Positions 1 through 8,263 of a DNA stretch of 64,000 bases are shown piece by piece. How positions within the stretch are numbered: the stretch's first letter is position 1; each line of letters begins with the position of its first letter. The DNA lies in NCBI RefSeq assembly GCF_011516735.1, contig NZ_WOSX01000009.1:1-64000 (forward strand), in the 5' to 3' direction. Source of the stretch: Acetobacter fallax. Lineage in GTDB: Bacteria > Pseudomonadota > Alphaproteobacteria > Acetobacterales > Acetobacteraceae. The translations under genes and the position numbers were made by a program. A model generated the notes under the pieces. It was not told where the DNA came from. It made no database searches and was given only the letters and a program-made list of their open reading frames with translations.

Positions 1-423
1 CACGGCCATGCCGAGACCGGCCGAGATCGAGGTGGAGGAGTGAGCCGCGCCGAACGGATCGTATTCGCTCTCCGAGCGCCGGGTGAAGCCCGACAGGCCG
101 CCTGGCTGACGCAATGTACGGATCCGGTCGCGACGGCCGGTCAGGATTTTATGCGGATAAGCCTGATGGCCGACATCCCAGATCACCCGGTCATCGGGCG
201 TATCAAACACAGCATGCAGCGCGACGGTCAGTTCAACCACCCCGAGCGAGGCTCCAAGGTGACCGCCAGTCGTCGAAACCGTGTCAACCGTCTCCGAACG
301 GAGCTCGTCCGCTACCTGCTTCAGCTGATCCGTCGACAAATTCCGTAAATCAACCGGGTAATCTACCCGGTCCAGTAACGGAAAACGTCCCCGGGAGGGA
401 CACGAGCCTGACGAATCGCTCAT
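1..423 (-). CDS. dxs: 1-deoxy-D-xylulose-5-phosphate synthase, N-terminal part (runs off the window)
   Basis: Thiamine-diphosphate enzyme that condenses pyruvate and glyceraldehyde-3-phosphate to DXP, the first step of the MEP isoprenoid pathway. The visible 141 codons begin [20 protein letters not shown] and contain the family's N-terminal hallmarks: the [11 protein letters not shown] start region, [18 protein letters not shown], and [17 protein letters not shown], whose His is an active-site residue in known DXS. The ATG lies 4 bp beyond the ispA stop codon, so the two genes are almost certainly co-transcribed, which suits a pathway in which DXS feeds IspA. The rest of the gene, including the GDGAM cofactor site, lies outside the window. 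The alternative of a true transketolase is excluded by the DXS-specific N-terminus. Confidence 0.93.
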   Translation of the reverse strand, partial: MSDSSGSCPSRGRFPLLDRVDYPVDLRNLSTDQLKQVADELRSETVDTVSTTGGHLGASLGVVELTVALHAVFDTPDDRVIWDVGHQAYPHKILTGRRDRIRTLRQPGGLSGFTRRSESEYDPFGAAHSSTSISAGLGMAV

Positions 424-427
424 GGAT

Positions 428-1375
428 TTAGCTCCTGCGCTCGACGACGTAACGCGCAAGATCGCGCAGCCGTTCAGCTTTGTCTCCGAAAATATGCAAT
501 GCGTCACAGGCGCGCTGAGCCAGTGTTTCGGCCTGGCTCCGGGCGCCTTCTATGCCAAGCAGGGCAACGAAAGTCGATTTCTCCGCTGCAAGATCCTTAC
601 CTGCTGTCTTTCCCAGTTCTTCGGCGCTTGCCGTCGCATCCAGCACATCATCGGCGATCTGAAACGCGGCCCCGATATCCCGGCCGTAGGCCACAATTTG
701 CCTGCGTTGCCCGGGGTTAGCCCGTCCGAGAATAGCACCGGCTTCCGCAGAGAAGCGGATGAGACATCCTGTCTTAAGTGCGTGCAGGTGGCTTACTTCG
801 GCCAGAGAAAGAGCCCGCCCCTCACCTTCCATGTCGATCATCTGACCACCGACCATACCCGCGGCACCAGAAGCCTGAGCCAGAGCAAGGACGAGATCCA
901 GTCGCACGGCAGCGTCAGGATGTGTGTCGATCTCAGCAAGAACCTCAAAGGCCCTTGTCTGCAGGGCGTCGCCCGCAAGAATGGCTGTTGCCTCGTCAAA
1001 TTTACGATGCGTGGATGGCTGACCACGACGCAGATCATCATCGTCCATCGCCGGCAGATCATCATGCACGAGCGAATAGGCATGGAGCATTTCCACCGAG
1101 GCCGCTGCCCGGTATGCGCCGCCTTCATCAACATCGGCATTGCTGCTGAACAACGATGCCACTTCAGCCACCAGATAACCGCGCAGTCGCTTTCCACCGC
1201 CAAGAGTTGCGTAGCGCATGGCATCCATCAGCCTGGCCTCAGCCCCTTTCGTCTGTGGAATCAGCCTGCCGAGCATAGCTTCAATAGCGACAGCGCGTTC
1301 TTTCAGAGAGACGCGCAACGCTTCGGACTCGCGTTCGGAAGACACAGGAGGCTGGCTTACACCGGGGTTGGTCAT
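428..1375 (-). CDS. ispA: Polyprenyl synthetase (farnesyl/geranyl diphosphate synthase)
   Basis: All-trans prenyl diphosphate synthase that elongates DMAPP with IPP, the likely source of farnesyl diphosphate for quinones, hopanoids and undecaprenol. Both Asp-rich motifs are present: the first as [10 protein letters not shown] near residue 105 and the second as IADDVLD near residue 242; GGGKRLRG (IPP binding) and LKTG lie where expected. At 315 residues it is slightly longer than typical IspA. I chose the ATG ([10 protein letters not shown]). An in-frame TTG at 1387 would add four residues and overlap the xseB stop, so the true start may be there. It sits in the compact xseB-ispA-dxs cluster common in proteobacteria. 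Product chain length (C15 or C20) cannot be read from the sequence with certainty. Confidence 0.93.
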   Translation of the reverse strand: MTNPGVSQPPVSSERESEALRVSLKERAVAIEAMLGRLIPQTKGAEARLMDAMRYATLGGGKRLRGYLVAEVASLFSSNADVDEGGAYRAAASVEMLHAYSLVHDDLPAMDDDDLRRGQPSTHRKFDEATAILAGDALQTRAFEVLAEIDTHPDAAVRLDLVLALAQASGAAGMVGGQMIDMEGEGRALSLAEVSHLHALKTGCLIRFSAEAGAILGRANPGQRRQIVAYGRDIGAAFQIADDVLDATASAEELGKTAGKDLAAEKSTFVALLGIEGARSQAETLAQRACDALHIFGDKAERLRDLARYVVERRS

Positions 1376-1383
1376 GACGAGAA

Positions 1384-1632
1384 TCAATCCAAAGTTCGGG
1401 TGTCCAGCGAGCCGTCAGCTCTCTGAACGATCGCCTGGACGCGAGCCTCTGCTTCACGCAGTTTGTTCTCGCAATGGGCGCGCAATGCGGCACCACGTTC
1501 ATAGGACGCAATAGCATCTTCGAGTCTGAGCTGGCCTCCTTCGAGACTCTTCACAATACGCTCAAGCTCGGAAAGAGCATCCTCAAAGGACAGGGAAGCA
1601 ATGTCGCCCGTCATGTCAAATGGCATCCTCAC
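1384..1632 (-). CDS. xseB: Exodeoxyribonuclease VII small subunit
   Basis: Small subunit of exonuclease VII, which with XseA degrades single-stranded DNA in both directions. The 82-residue product has the family core SFEDALSELERIVKSLEGG followed by LEDAIASYERG and a helical segment ending LREAEARVQAI, the usual short coiled-coil layout. The first start is GTG at 1632; in-frame ATG codons at 1626 and 1614 are alternatives, the latter giving MTGDIASLSFEDAL. It is the first gene of the xseB-ispA-dxs cluster, whose order is standard in Gram-negative bacteria. xseA is not in this window. Confidence 0.9.
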   Translation of the reverse strand: MRMPFDMTGDIASLSFEDALSELERIVKSLEGGQLRLEDAIASYERGAALRAHCENKLREAEARVQAIVQRADGSLDTRTLD

Positions 1633-1729
1633 TGGTCATCAGGCCGCAGCCCTTACCTCGCGCGCCCGTCTTTTGCCAAGCCCGGAGACATACCAAACAT
1701 GCAAAGCGAACAAAAAGATGGCCGCGTTT

Positions 1730-2008
1730 TCATCGGTCCTGAATTGTCGTTGCACCATTATCTGTCGACCCGGCCGGGGTGTCCTGTTTCTTTCGAATCA
1801 CGAATGACAGCACCCCGGCTTCTTCGCCAAATGCAATGAGATCATGCCCGGTTTCACGGCAAAATGACCGGAAATCCGACGCAGACGCACGATCTGTTGC
1901 CAGAACACGAAGGTGCTCACCTCCCGTCAGAGCACGCAATGCCCTGTTGGCTTTAAGCACAGGCAGAGGACAACTAAGTCCTCGCACATCCAGAAGAGTC
2001 TCGCTCAC
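1730..2008 (-). CDS. TusA/SirA-like sulfurtransferase
   Basis: Small TusA-family protein that carries persulfide sulfur on a single cysteine, used elsewhere for tRNA thiolation or cofactor sulfuration. The signature is LDVRGLSCPLPVLKANRAL, with the catalytic Cys in the CPxP motif near residue 12, followed by the expected beta-alpha-beta pattern (GEHLRVLATD, DFRSFCRETGHDLI). The C-terminal tail (about 18 residues after VIRKK) is longer than in E. coli TusA. A stop codon lies just upstream in frame, so the start must be GTG 2008 or TTG 2017; neither has a strong ribosome site. Which sulfur pathway it serves is unknown; the SUF operon lies 2.4 kb away but is separately transcribed. Confidence 0.82.
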   Translation of the reverse strand: MSETLLDVRGLSCPLPVLKANRALRALTGGEHLRVLATDRASASDFRSFCRETGHDLIAFGEEAGVLSFVIRKKQDTPAGSTDNGATTIQDR

Positions 2009-2144
2009 CAGCTTCAATCCGTTTCAAAAAATGCTCTGCAATATAGACATATTCCTCTGCATAGGTGATTCCTGCAGTCAGACAGACCTTCAATCCCGGT
2101 CCGGGCACGTCCCGCTGACCGGCATGCCGGGACAGAGCGAGCAC
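1974..2144 (-). CDS. Possible 56-residue protein overlapping the TusA-like start
   Basis: A reading frame between the ROK kinase and the TusA-like gene, starting at GTG 2144 and overlapping the first 35 bases of the TusA-like gene in another frame. Its middle part (KVCLTAGITYAEEYVYIAEH, then FLKRIEAGERD) reads like an amphipathic helical protein rather than random translation, and termination inside the next gene would allow translational coupling. I recognise no family, and the ribosome site is weak. It could be a chance open frame. Confidence 0.2.
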   Translation of the reverse strand: MLALSRHAGQRDVPGPGLKVCLTAGITYAEEYVYIAEHFLKRIEAGERDSSGCART

Positions 2145-2145
2145 G

Positions 2146-3072
2146 ATGAATAAATTGCGTCTGGGAATCGACGTCGGCGGAACCGAGGTCGAACTGGCGG
2201 CCATTGATCAGTCAGGAAACATCTGTTTCAGACGCCGGGTTCCCAATCCCGGAGAATATAATGGTCTTCTGACAACCATCCGTAACCTTGCTGATCTTGC
2301 TGTCACTGAACTTGGCATCGGCGAAGACGGCAGAAGCATTCCGCTGGGAGTCGGGATACCTGGCTCGACAAACAAGGCCGATGGCCTGGTAAAGAATGCG
2401 AATGCTACATGGCTGAATGGCAAACCATTTGAACGTGACCTGCCGGACGTCACGGGTCGTCCGGTGCGGGTTGAAAATGACGCCAACTGCTTTGCGCTTT
2501 CCGAGGCAATTGACGGCGCAGCCGCAGGCAAGAGCATCGTCTTTGGTGTTATCATCGGATCTGGCATGGGTGGCGGCCTCGTTATTAACGGCCACCTCGT
2601 GACTGGCCTGCATCATGTTACCGGCGAGTGGGGGCATACCCCCCTTCCCTGGCCACGTATTGACGAATTTCCGATGCCGAAGTGCTTCTGCGGCAACGAA
2701 GGCTGCCTCGAGCGCTTCCTTTGCGGGCCGGCGCTTGCAGCTGACTGGAAAGGCGCAGGGAATCGCAGTGCCGAAGGAATCGAGGACGCTGCTGCTGCCG
2801 GCGACAAGACCGCGCAGGCCGCACTGGATCGCTATGTTGATCGGCTGGCGCGTGCCTGCTCTCTCGTCATCAACCTTCTTGATCCGGATGCTATTGTCCT
2901 CGGCGGCGGCGTTTCCAACCTTCGCAAGACCCTGGCTCGCATCCCGTCACTGCTGCCAAGACATGTGATTACCCCGAAATGTGAGACGCAAATTCTCCCG
3001 AACCTGCATGGTGACAGTTCCGGCGTGCGTGGCGCCGCATGGCTGTGGGACGCCGCGGAGACCATCAGCTGA
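2146..3072 (+). CDS. ROK-family sugar kinase (fructokinase/glucokinase type)
   Basis: Cytoplasmic ATP-dependent hexose kinase of the ROK family. The sequence shows the phosphate-1 motif LGIDVGGTEVELAAID at the N-terminus, VENDANCFALSEA near residue 107 with the catalytic Asp, the VIIGSGMGGGLVINGHLV segment, EWGHTPLP, and the ROK zinc site formed by that His and the Cys residues of CFCGNEGCLERF near residue 183. No N-terminal helix-turn-helix is present, so it is a kinase and not a ROK repressor. Its length (308) is normal for Mak-type fructokinases; fructose or glucose are the likeliest substrates but the sequence alone does not decide. Its end overlaps the start of dinB by 34 bp, implying coupled translation. 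Confidence 0.85.
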   Translation: MNKLRLGIDVGGTEVELAAIDQSGNICFRRRVPNPGEYNGLLTTIRNLADLAVTELGIGEDGRSIPLGVGIPGSTNKADGLVKNANATWLNGKPFERDLPDVTGRPVRVENDANCFALSEAIDGAAAGKSIVFGVIIGSGMGGGLVINGHLVTGLHHVTGEWGHTPLPWPRIDEFPMPKCFCGNEGCLERFLCGPALAADWKGAGNRSAEGIEDAAAAGDKTAQAALDRYVDRLARACSLVINLLDPDAIVLGGGVSNLRKTLARIPSLLPRHVITPKCETQILPNLHGDSSGVRGAAWLWDAAETIS

Positions 3073-4355
3073 GCGAAGAAACCACTTCAGTTCTGTGCCG
3101 GGATTGTCCCGGCCTGTTTATCCCGCTCCGGCAGACAGTGCCGACACGATGTCCTGTCTGCGGATCGCGACGCCTTGTTGCCCATCCCGACCTTGTCCAC
3201 CTTGCTATCGCGCATGTCGATTGCGACGCTTTCTTCGCGAGCGTTGAAAAACAGCGACGTCCGGAACTTACCAATCTCCCTCTCCTGGTTGGTGGCATCG
3301 GTGACCGGGGTGTCGTCAGCACTGCCTGCTATATCGCCCGCCTGAACGGAGCGCGCTCCGCTATGTCCATGCGGCGCGCACGGGAACTCTGCCCCGATGC
3401 CGTTATTCTTCCTCCGGATATGAACGCCTATCGTGCTGTGTCGGCCCGAATCCGGGAGCTCATGTGTGAGTTGACGCCGCTTGTCGAAGTCAGGTCGATT
3501 GATGAGGCCACACTCGATCTTTCCGGAACTGAGCAGATTCACGGTGCTCCGCCCTGCGTGACGGTTGCCCGGCTGGCACTGATCGTGGAGCGGAAACTGG
3601 GAGTGACAATCTCCATCGGCCTCGCCGCCAACCCGCTGATGTCGAAGCTTGCAGCCTCGATTGATAAGCCGCGGGGCTTTGGTGTCATCGGTTCAGAAGC
3701 ACGCGAATGGCTTGCGGAAAAACCTGTCCGGATATTACCTGGTATTGGCAAAGCTCAGGAACAGGCTTTGCATCGTCAGGGTTTTGTGCATCTCGCCGGC
3801 CTTGCCGCCCTCAGCAACACTGAAGCATTGCGTCGCCTCGGACCGCGCGGTCCGAGCCTGGCGGCGAGAGCCCGGGGCGAGGATGATCGTGCTGTGACGC
3901 CCCTGAGGCCCACAAAATCGGTGAGTGCCGAAAAGACATTCAGCACCGATATCAGCAACCCGATGATACTCGAACGGGAACTATGGGAGCTGTGCGAACA
4001 ACTCGCCAGCCGCCTCCGTCGCAAAGGCTTCGCAGCAACCGGTATTTCTCTGAAGCTGCGAACAGCTGCATTTCGAACAACGAGTCGAGCGACGACTTTC
4101 ATATCACCAACGGTTCTTCCCGACAGACTTTTTAGCGCGGCCAGAGATCTTCTTGGCGACGGGATCGGGAAAGAGTCCTTTCGCCTTCTCGGTCTGGGCT
4201 CAAATGGACTGGCCCCACTTGCCGTGGCCGATCCGCCGGACCTCGCGGATGCAGGATCACAGACTCGTGTCGCAATGCAGCATGCTATCGACACTCTGCG
4301 GAACCGCTTTGGAAATGACGTTATTAAGCGGGGTCGTTCAGTTGGAACCAGATAA
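3039..4355 (+). CDS. dinB: DNA polymerase IV (Y-family) with N-terminal zinc ribbon
   Basis: Error-prone translesion polymerase. The first 45 residues carry LCRDC and CPVCGSRRL, two Cys pairs that look like a zinc ribbon, then the Y-family palm begins: IAHVDCDAFFASVEK (metal-binding Asp) at about residue 60, GVVSTACYIARLNGARSAM, and the catalytic SIDEATLDLSG near residue 150. Helix-hairpin-helix (ILPGIGKAQEQALHRQG) and little-finger (FTVLP-type region) parts follow. Such zinc-ribbon DinB proteins occur in alphaproteobacteria as I recall. The only in-frame starts before the zinc ribbon are ATG 3039 and GTG 3045, both inside the ROK kinase gene. No LexA box was recognised. The pairing with a sugar kinase has no obvious functional meaning. 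Confidence 0.9.
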   Translation: MAVGRRGDHQLSEETTSVLCRDCPGLFIPLRQTVPTRCPVCGSRRLVAHPDLVHLAIAHVDCDAFFASVEKQRRPELTNLPLLVGGIGDRGVVSTACYIARLNGARSAMSMRRARELCPDAVILPPDMNAYRAVSARIRELMCELTPLVEVRSIDEATLDLSGTEQIHGAPPCVTVARLALIVERKLGVTISIGLAANPLMSKLAASIDKPRGFGVIGSEAREWLAEKPVRILPGIGKAQEQALHRQGFVHLAGLAALSNTEALRRLGPRGPSLAARARGEDDRAVTPLRPTKSVSAEKTFSTDISNPMILERELWELCEQLASRLRRKGFAATGISLKLRTAAFRTTSRATTFISPTVLPDRLFSAARDLLGDGIGKESFRLLGLGSNGLAPLAVADPPDLADAGSQTRVAMQHAIDTLRNRFGNDVIKRGRSVGTR

Positions 4356-4394
4356 ACAGATCAGATAGAATTTACATTGTCTGAGCCCGGAAAA

Positions 4395-4805
4395 TCAGAC
4401 GTGGAAACTCATTCCGCAGCCACAGCGTCCTTTTTCATTCGGGTTACTGAAGACGAAGCCCGATTCAAATTCACCGCTCTGGTAGTCCATCTCCGAGCCG
4501 ATCAGAAAAAGGACGGCCTTGCGATCGATCAGCACGGTTACTCCCTTATCCATCACTCGTTCATCGCCCGGTTCACCAGGTTCTGCCACGAAATCCATGT
4601 CATAGGCTTTTCCGGAACAGCCCTTCGTGGTCACGGAGATACGCAGCAACTCCCCGGCATGGGCGTTTTCATAAAGACCGCACAGTCTGTCTGCCGCAGC
4701 ATCTGACAACGTCACCACTGGCGGGAGCGCACGGGGAGCGCGCGTTTTTGGCTGTACAGCCGGGAACGCCACATTTTCGGATACGGTCATTGTCTTCTCC
4801 TGCAT
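4395..4805 (-). CDS. sufA: Fe-S cluster assembly A-type carrier SufA/IscA
   Basis: A-type scaffold/carrier that delivers Fe-S clusters. The HesB/IscA fold is recognisable from residue 30 (VVTLSDAAADRLCGLYE) and all three cluster-binding cysteines are present: KGCSGKAYDMDF near residue 62 and GRCGCGMSF at the C-terminus. An N-terminal extension of about 28 residues, rich in Pro and Arg, precedes the domain. It is the last gene of the suf operon; its ATG overlaps the sufT stop by one base (TGATG), showing translational coupling. A second ATG five codons later (MTVSEN) is also possible. Confidence 0.92.
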   Translation of the reverse strand: MQEKTMTVSENVAFPAVQPKTRAPRALPPVVTLSDAAADRLCGLYENAHAGELLRISVTTKGCSGKAYDMDFVAEPGEPGDERVMDKGVTVLIDRKAVLFLIGSEMDYQSGEFESGFVFSNPNEKGRCGCGMSFHV

Positions 4806-5269
4806 CAGAACATGTTCAGGGCGAGGCGGGCTTCATCGCTCATCCGCGACATATCCCATGGCGGATCCCACACGACATCGACTTCCGCTGACGTGACGTC
4901 CTTCACTTTTTCGATCGCCTCACGCACCTGCACGGGCAACTCCTGTGCGCTCGGGCAATTCGGAGCAGTCAGCGTCATCTCGACTTTCACCCGTCCATCA
5001 TCATGCAGATCAATCGCGTAAATCAGCCCGAGTTCATAGATATTCACTGGAATCTCGGGATCATGCACCGTCGCAATCGCCTCGATCACAGCCTCTTCAG
5101 ACGGAACCCCGGAATGAGGCAGAACCTCTCCGTCAGGTGTCCAGTGCGCGACTGCAGCCTGATGAGTATCCGCGACGTCCGAAATATGCCGCACAGACCG
5201 GGACTGATCCGATGGTGCCTCTGCCACATCGGTCTGGTTCTGATTATTGATCGTAACGGGATCAGTCAT
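4805..5269 (-). CDS. sufT: SUF system Fe-S assembly protein SufT (MIP18/DUF59 family)
   Basis: DUF59/MIP18-family protein assigned to Fe-S cluster maturation by its position. The C-terminal 100 residues hold the domain: VIEAIATVHDPEIPVNIYEL, GLIYAIDLHDDGRVKVEMTL, TAPNCPSAQ with the conserved Cys, and VDVVWDPPWDMSRMSDEARL. The N-terminal 50 residues are polar and probably disordered. It overlaps sufU by 8 bp and sufA by 1 bp, so it is firmly part of the operon. The closest alternative, PaaD of phenylacetate degradation, is ruled out by context. Confidence 0.9.
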   Translation of the reverse strand: MTDPVTINNQNQTDVAEAPSDQSRSVRHISDVADTHQAAVAHWTPDGEVLPHSGVPSEEAVIEAIATVHDPEIPVNIYELGLIYAIDLHDDGRVKVEMTLTAPNCPSAQELPVQVREAIEKVKDVTSAEVDVVWDPPWDMSRMSDEARLALNMF

Positions 5270-5699
5270 GATTCAGCGCCTCCCCAAGCGCGGTCCAGGG
5301 CAATGTTGCACACCGGAGACGTGAACGGTGGGTTTTCAACGGCAGAAAGGCCCGTAATACTTCTGGCATATCAGCGTCATCTGCCACCTCGCCTGGTGGC
5401 GACTGGCTCTCCAGCATATCGGTAAACCGCTGCCCCAGTTCAAGGGCATCAGTTCTCGTCCGGCCTGTGACCACTTCCGCCATCAAATCCGTTGCTGCAA
5501 TGCAGATTGCACAGCCACGTGTCTCATGGCGGAGGTCTTCAATCCCGTCATGACCAGCACGGACAGATAGTCGGACCCGATCCCCACAAAGCGGATTAAC
5601 GCCCTGAGCCCGGGATGTTGGCTCGTTAACCACTCCCGCATGATGGGGCGAGCGGGACCGGGTAACGATGACCGTGTCATAGAGCGAACATTCATCCAC
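5262..5699 (-). CDS. sufU: SufU/NifU-like Fe-S scaffold or sulfurtransferase
   Basis: IscU/NifU-N superfamily protein of the SUF type, which accepts sulfur from SufS. Three conserved cysteines are seen: NPLCGDR near residue 38, ETRGCAICIAATDLMAEV near residue 62, and RLRCATLPW near residue 129, together with the insert region between the second and third that is typical of SufU. Start is GTG 5699, 9 bp after sufS, the only reasonable start in frame. It lies directly after sufS, as expected for the SufS-SufU pair, and overlaps sufT. Confidence 0.9.
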   Translation of the reverse strand: MDECSLYDTVIVTRSRSPHHAGVVNEPTSRAQGVNPLCGDRVRLSVRAGHDGIEDLRHETRGCAICIAATDLMAEVVTGRTRTDALELGQRFTDMLESQSPPGEVADDADMPEVLRAFLPLKTHRSRLRCATLPWTALGEALNHD

Positions 5700-5708
5700 T
5701 GCTCTGTC

Positions 5709-6956
5709 CTACACGAAAAACTGGCGAATACGCCGGAGAGTTTCGGCGAGAACATCAATCTCATGCTCAGTCGTGTATGCCGCGAAACTCGCGCGGGCTG
5801 TCGCGGTGAGCCCCAGTCTGCGCATGAGGGGCTCAGCACAATGGTGTCCGGCCCGGACAGCAATGCCATTTCGATCCAGCAGCGTCGCAATATCATGCGG
5901 ATGAACGTCATCCATCGTGAACGACACAACGCCACCCCGTTCACGTGGCTTACCGACAACAGAAAGCCCCGGCACTTCAGGCAGAACACGTAAAGCATGT
6001 TTTGTCAGAGCGGCTTCATGGGCACCAATGGCATCAAAGCCAATGGACTCCACCCAGTCGATGGCGATTCCAAGACCCACAGCTTCGACAATCGCTGGTG
6101 TTCCGGCTTCGAATTTTGCCGGAACCGGTGCCCAGACAGATTTCTCGAATGTCACGGACGAAATCATGTCACCGCCCCCCATAAACGGCGGCATGGCATC
6201 CAGGAGTTCGCGACGGGCCCAGAGCACGCCGATTCCGGTTGGGCCATAAAGCTTATGACCCGTAAATGTATAAAAATCCGCTTTGAGATCCTGAACATTC
6301 ACGCGGCGATGGACGACGGCCTGGCTCCCGTCCAGCAGGATTCTGGCGCCGGCTTCGTGTGCCATTGCGACCAGACGTTCCGCCGGCGTGACTGTACCCA
6401 GCACATTCGACATATGCGTGATGGCCACGAGCCCGACCTTGCCATCCGCGAGCAACGCACCGTAAGCATCGAGATCCAGATCGCCATCATCTGTGATGGG
6501 CGCGACCCGCAATTCGATCCCGATCCGGTCACGCAGCATCTGCCAGGGCACGAGATTGGCGTGGTGTTCCATTTCCGAAATCAGAACAGCCTGCCCGGGC
6601 CTGAGCAGCGAACCGTAGGAATAGGCAACGAGATTAATCGCCTCGGTGCTGTTGCGGGTAAAAACAATTTCCTCGCGTGCAGCGGCACCAAGAAATTCAG
6701 CGACTCGTGTACGGGCGGCCTCGTAAGCCTCTGTGCTGCGCTCGCTCATCCAGTGCAAACCACGATGAATATTCGCGTATTGAGTACGCATCATCTCCGC
6801 CATCCCGTCGATCACGACATCCGGTTTCTGCGCTGAAGCCGCACTATCGAGAAAAACCAGTGGTTTTCCATGCACAGTTTGTGACAGGATCGGAAACTGC
6901 GCGCGCAGATGCGAGAGATCCGCCTGGCTTAAAACGTCAGTATCAGAGGCGCTCAT
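5709..6956 (-). CDS. sufS: Cysteine desulfurase SufS
   Basis: PLP-dependent class V aminotransferase-fold enzyme releasing sulfur from cysteine as a persulfide. Visible features are FLDSAASAQKPDVVIDGM at the N-terminus, the PLP lysine in YTFTGHKLYGPTGIGVLW near residue 230, and the catalytic cysteine in AVRAGHHCAEPLMRRLG near residue 369. Length 415 matches group II desulfurases (SufS/CsdA). The start overlaps the sufD stop by 4 bp (ATGA). Substrate sulfur passes to SufU and the SufBCD scaffold encoded next to it. Confidence 0.96.
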   Translation of the reverse strand: MSASDTDVLSQADLSHLRAQFPILSQTVHGKPLVFLDSAASAQKPDVVIDGMAEMMRTQYANIHRGLHWMSERSTEAYEAARTRVAEFLGAAAREEIVFTRNSTEAINLVAYSYGSLLRPGQAVLISEMEHHANLVPWQMLRDRIGIELRVAPITDDGDLDLDAYGALLADGKVGLVAITHMSNVLGTVTPAERLVAMAHEAGARILLDGSQAVVHRRVNVQDLKADFYTFTGHKLYGPTGIGVLWARRELLDAMPPFMGGGDMISSVTFEKSVWAPVPAKFEAGTPAIVEAVGLGIAIDWVESIGFDAIGAHEAALTKHALRVLPEVPGLSVVGKPRERGGVVSFTMDDVHPHDIATLLDRNGIAVRAGHHCAEPLMRRLGLTATARASFAAYTTEHEIDVLAETLRRIRQFFV

Positions 6957-8263
6957 GATCCTCTCTCCTCTGCCGTAATCCGGTTCAGCAGCGCATCTGC
7001 CAGAGCACCATCCAGCAGAGTACGGGCGACTTCATCCCGCACGAGATCAGTGGCTTCGATCAGAAATGCCTCGACCAGCATTTGCCGGGCCTGCGCACCC
7101 GCGATACCCCGGCTGCGAAGATAAAAAAGCTGTTCCTCATCAAGAGCACCAACCGTCGCCCCGTGACTGCATCGTACGTCATCAGCGTAAATTTCAAGTT
7201 CCGGCTTGGCATCAATCTCAGCCGTTGGCGATAACAGCAGCGCCTGGTTCATCTGGTAACCATCGGTCTTCTGCGCAACGCGTTCGACCAGCACTTTACC
7301 CTGAAACACCGCACGAGAGCGGTCCGTCAGCACATTTCGCACTGTCTGCCGCGAAATACAGTCCGGCGCACTATGCGTGATCACACTCGTGATATCGCCA
7401 ACCTGCGTGTTTCCAAGAAGCTGCGCGCCATTTACATGAACAGCCGCATGCGCGCCGGCAAGGCTTGCGTGAACCTCGTGACGCGCCAACGCAGAACCCA
7501 GTGTCAGAGTAAAACTTTCATAAGTCGCATGCCCGGCGATGTCAGCATAAACCGTTGCCAGATGAATGGCATTTCCGGCTTCCTGCTGGAGCTTCACATG
7601 CTCCAGATGTGCGCCTTCCGCCAAGGAACACGTCAGAACCGGGTTATGAAAATACAACTCCTGTCCGTCATTTCCGGCAGAGATTTCAATAAGTGTCAGC
7701 GATGCCTCCGGCGCCAGCGCCACATTATGCCGCGGATGGAATGACACGACCCCGGATGATGAAAGCGCCAGAGACACAAGCAAAACCTGCCCGGCTTTCA
7801 CACCGGTGGCTACCGACAATTGCATACCATCCGACGCCAGCGCCGTATTCAGCGCTACCAGCGGATCACGCTGTGGCGATGTCTGCGTTCCGAAATCGGG
7901 AGCAGAGGCAAAGGAGGACCAGGAGACGCCTTCCGGCAGCGATGCTGTCGATGAAGAAAGACCTGGTGCAATTCTGCCATTCACCAGCACAAGGCGGGGT
8001 AGTTTTTCAAAGATACTACCCTCCGGGATCACAGACGCCAGGACAGCACGTGCTTCTTTTTCATCGAACAGCACGTCAGATTCAGCGAAAACATGTCCGC
8101 TGAGCGCCCGCAGGTTCGTGTAGTGCCATGCCTCGACACGCGGACCTGGCAGGCCCGTCCTTGCGAGATCGCCTGCCGCAGACTTGCGTTCCACATCATG
8201 AACCCCGGACAGCCGGGCCTCGAATGGCGCAAGGCTTCGACCTGATGGTGCCAGAGCGTTCAT
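6953..8263 (-). CDS. sufD: Fe-S cluster assembly protein SufD
   Basis: SufD component of the SufBC2D scaffold complex. The beta-helical core is recognisable (KLQQEAGNAIHLATVYADIA, HSAPDCISRQTVRNVLTDR, FQGKVLVERVAQKTDGYQ) and the C-terminal family signature ADDVRCSHGATVGALDEEQL followed by FYLRSRGI is complete, including the conserved His. The N-terminus (LPGPRVEAWHYTNLRAL) matches the usual SufD start. It overlaps sufC by 4 bp and sufS by 4 bp. Confidence 0.94.
   Translation of the reverse strand: MNALAPSGRSLAPFEARLSGVHDVERKSAAGDLARTGLPGPRVEAWHYTNLRALSGHVFAESDVLFDEKEARAVLASVIPEGSIFEKLPRLVLVNGRIAPGLSSSTASLPEGVSWSSFASAPDFGTQTSPQRDPLVALNTALASDGMQLSVATGVKAGQVLLVSLALSSSGVVSFHPRHNVALAPEASLTLIEISAGNDGQELYFHNPVLTCSLAEGAHLEHVKLQQEAGNAIHLATVYADIAGHATYESFTLTLGSALARHEVHASLAGAHAAVHVNGAQLLGNTQVGDITSVITHSAPDCISRQTVRNVLTDRSRAVFQGKVLVERVAQKTDGYQMNQALLLSPTAEIDAKPELEIYADDVRCSHGATVGALDEEQLFYLRSRGIAGAQARQMLVEAFLIEATDLVRDEVARTLLDGALADALLNRITAEERGS

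Noticed and set aside
422-1426. 334-codon plus-strand frame opposite ispA
   Set aside because: The minus strand carries all prenyl synthase motifs; the plus-strand frame is an antisense shadow.
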